Shown here: positions 39,121 to 39,174 of the stretch, piece after piece | Layout: every line of letters begins with the position of its first letter | How positions within the stretch are numbered: the first letter of the stretch is position 1 | Source of the DNA: Sporisorium sorghi | Taxonomy: Eukaryota; Basidiomycota; Ustilaginomycetes; Ustilaginales; Ustilaginaceae | Direction: 5' to 3' | NCBI GenBank assembly: GCA_023212695.1 | Contig: JALCCG010000201.1 | Location: 1 to 39,174, forward strand | DNA: 39,174 nt | The notes under the pieces: model-generated | Seen by the model: only the letters and a program-made list of their open reading frames with translations | Told to the model about the DNA's origin: nothing | The model's database searches: none | Position numbers and translations under genes: made by a program

Positions 39121-39174
39121 CTTTGCCTTATCATTACAAAACAAAACACCGACTATCACACTAGACACAACCAA

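Larger units (their letters stand above)
37884..39174. other. Promoter of the protease gene and window edge, no gene seen
   Basis: About 1.3 kb upstream of the protease gene to the end of the window. A22 (38295-38316) and T69 (39052-39120) runs are listed separately. Open frames here lack domain signals and often start at non-ATG codons. Confidence 0.6.

Noticed and set aside
1..39174. CRISPR array, insertion sequence, LTR element or biosynthetic gene cluster
   Set aside because: No spaced direct repeats, transposase or reverse-transcriptase signatures, terminal repeats or clustered tailoring enzymes are visible.

Overview
The window looks like nuclear DNA of a basidiomycete fungus, most likely a smut or related yeast of the Ustilaginales. 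Reasons: GC-rich genes that are almost all single long exons, the few introns (about 60-85 nt where resolved) with GTAAGT, GTGAGT, GTGCGT or GTACGT donors, typical fungal orthologues (Ppg1, Rax2, Dbp10, Eme1, Osh1/2-type OSBP, GARP Vps53, a yapsin-like protease), and short intergenic regions full of A/T homopolymers. The species assignment is inference from general features only.

Layout from left to right: an A-tract and about 0.95 kb without a gene; PPG1-type phosphatase (-); a 1.1 kb spacer; a very large Rax2-like polarity protein with a C-terminal SH3 domain (-); a 1.7 kb repeat-rich spacer; a small spliced complex I accessory subunit (+); a spliced HINT/HIT nucleotide hydrolase (-); a CIA30-PIG-P fusion gene (+); an HMMR-like coiled-coil protein (-) divergent from VPS53 (+); DBP10 RNA helicase (-) divergent from EME1 (+) across a promoter holding A45 and T53 runs; a multi-pass TspO/MBR-like membrane protein (+); a 2.8 kb spacer; an ankyrin-PH-FFAT-ORD oxysterol-binding protein (+); a spliced PHOSPHO-type HAD phosphatase (+); a GPI-anchored aspartic protease (-); and 1.3 kb ending in a T69 run.

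There is no operon, mobile element, CRISPR array or secondary-metabolite cluster here. Thirteen genes can be supported, nearly all of them housekeeping. Loose themes are membrane traffic and lipid handling (VPS53, OSH, PIG-P), cell-surface polarity and GPI biology (RAX2, PIG-P, GPI-anchored protease) and complex I (the accessory subunit lies 1.2 kb from a CIA30 domain), but co-location does not show joint function.

The most unusual items are the uninterrupted fusion of a CIA30 domain to a PIG-P domain, the Rax2 ectodomain joined through one membrane span to a cytoplasmic SH3 domain, an HMMR-type C-terminal motif in a fungal coiled-coil protein, a possible 5'-leader intron that would create an upstream ORF ending on the OSH start codon, and the very long A/T homopolymers in almost every larger intergenic region. 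I did not find a clear new multi-gene system. Starts were set at the first suitable ATG; several longer open frames begin with GTG or TTG and were trimmed.
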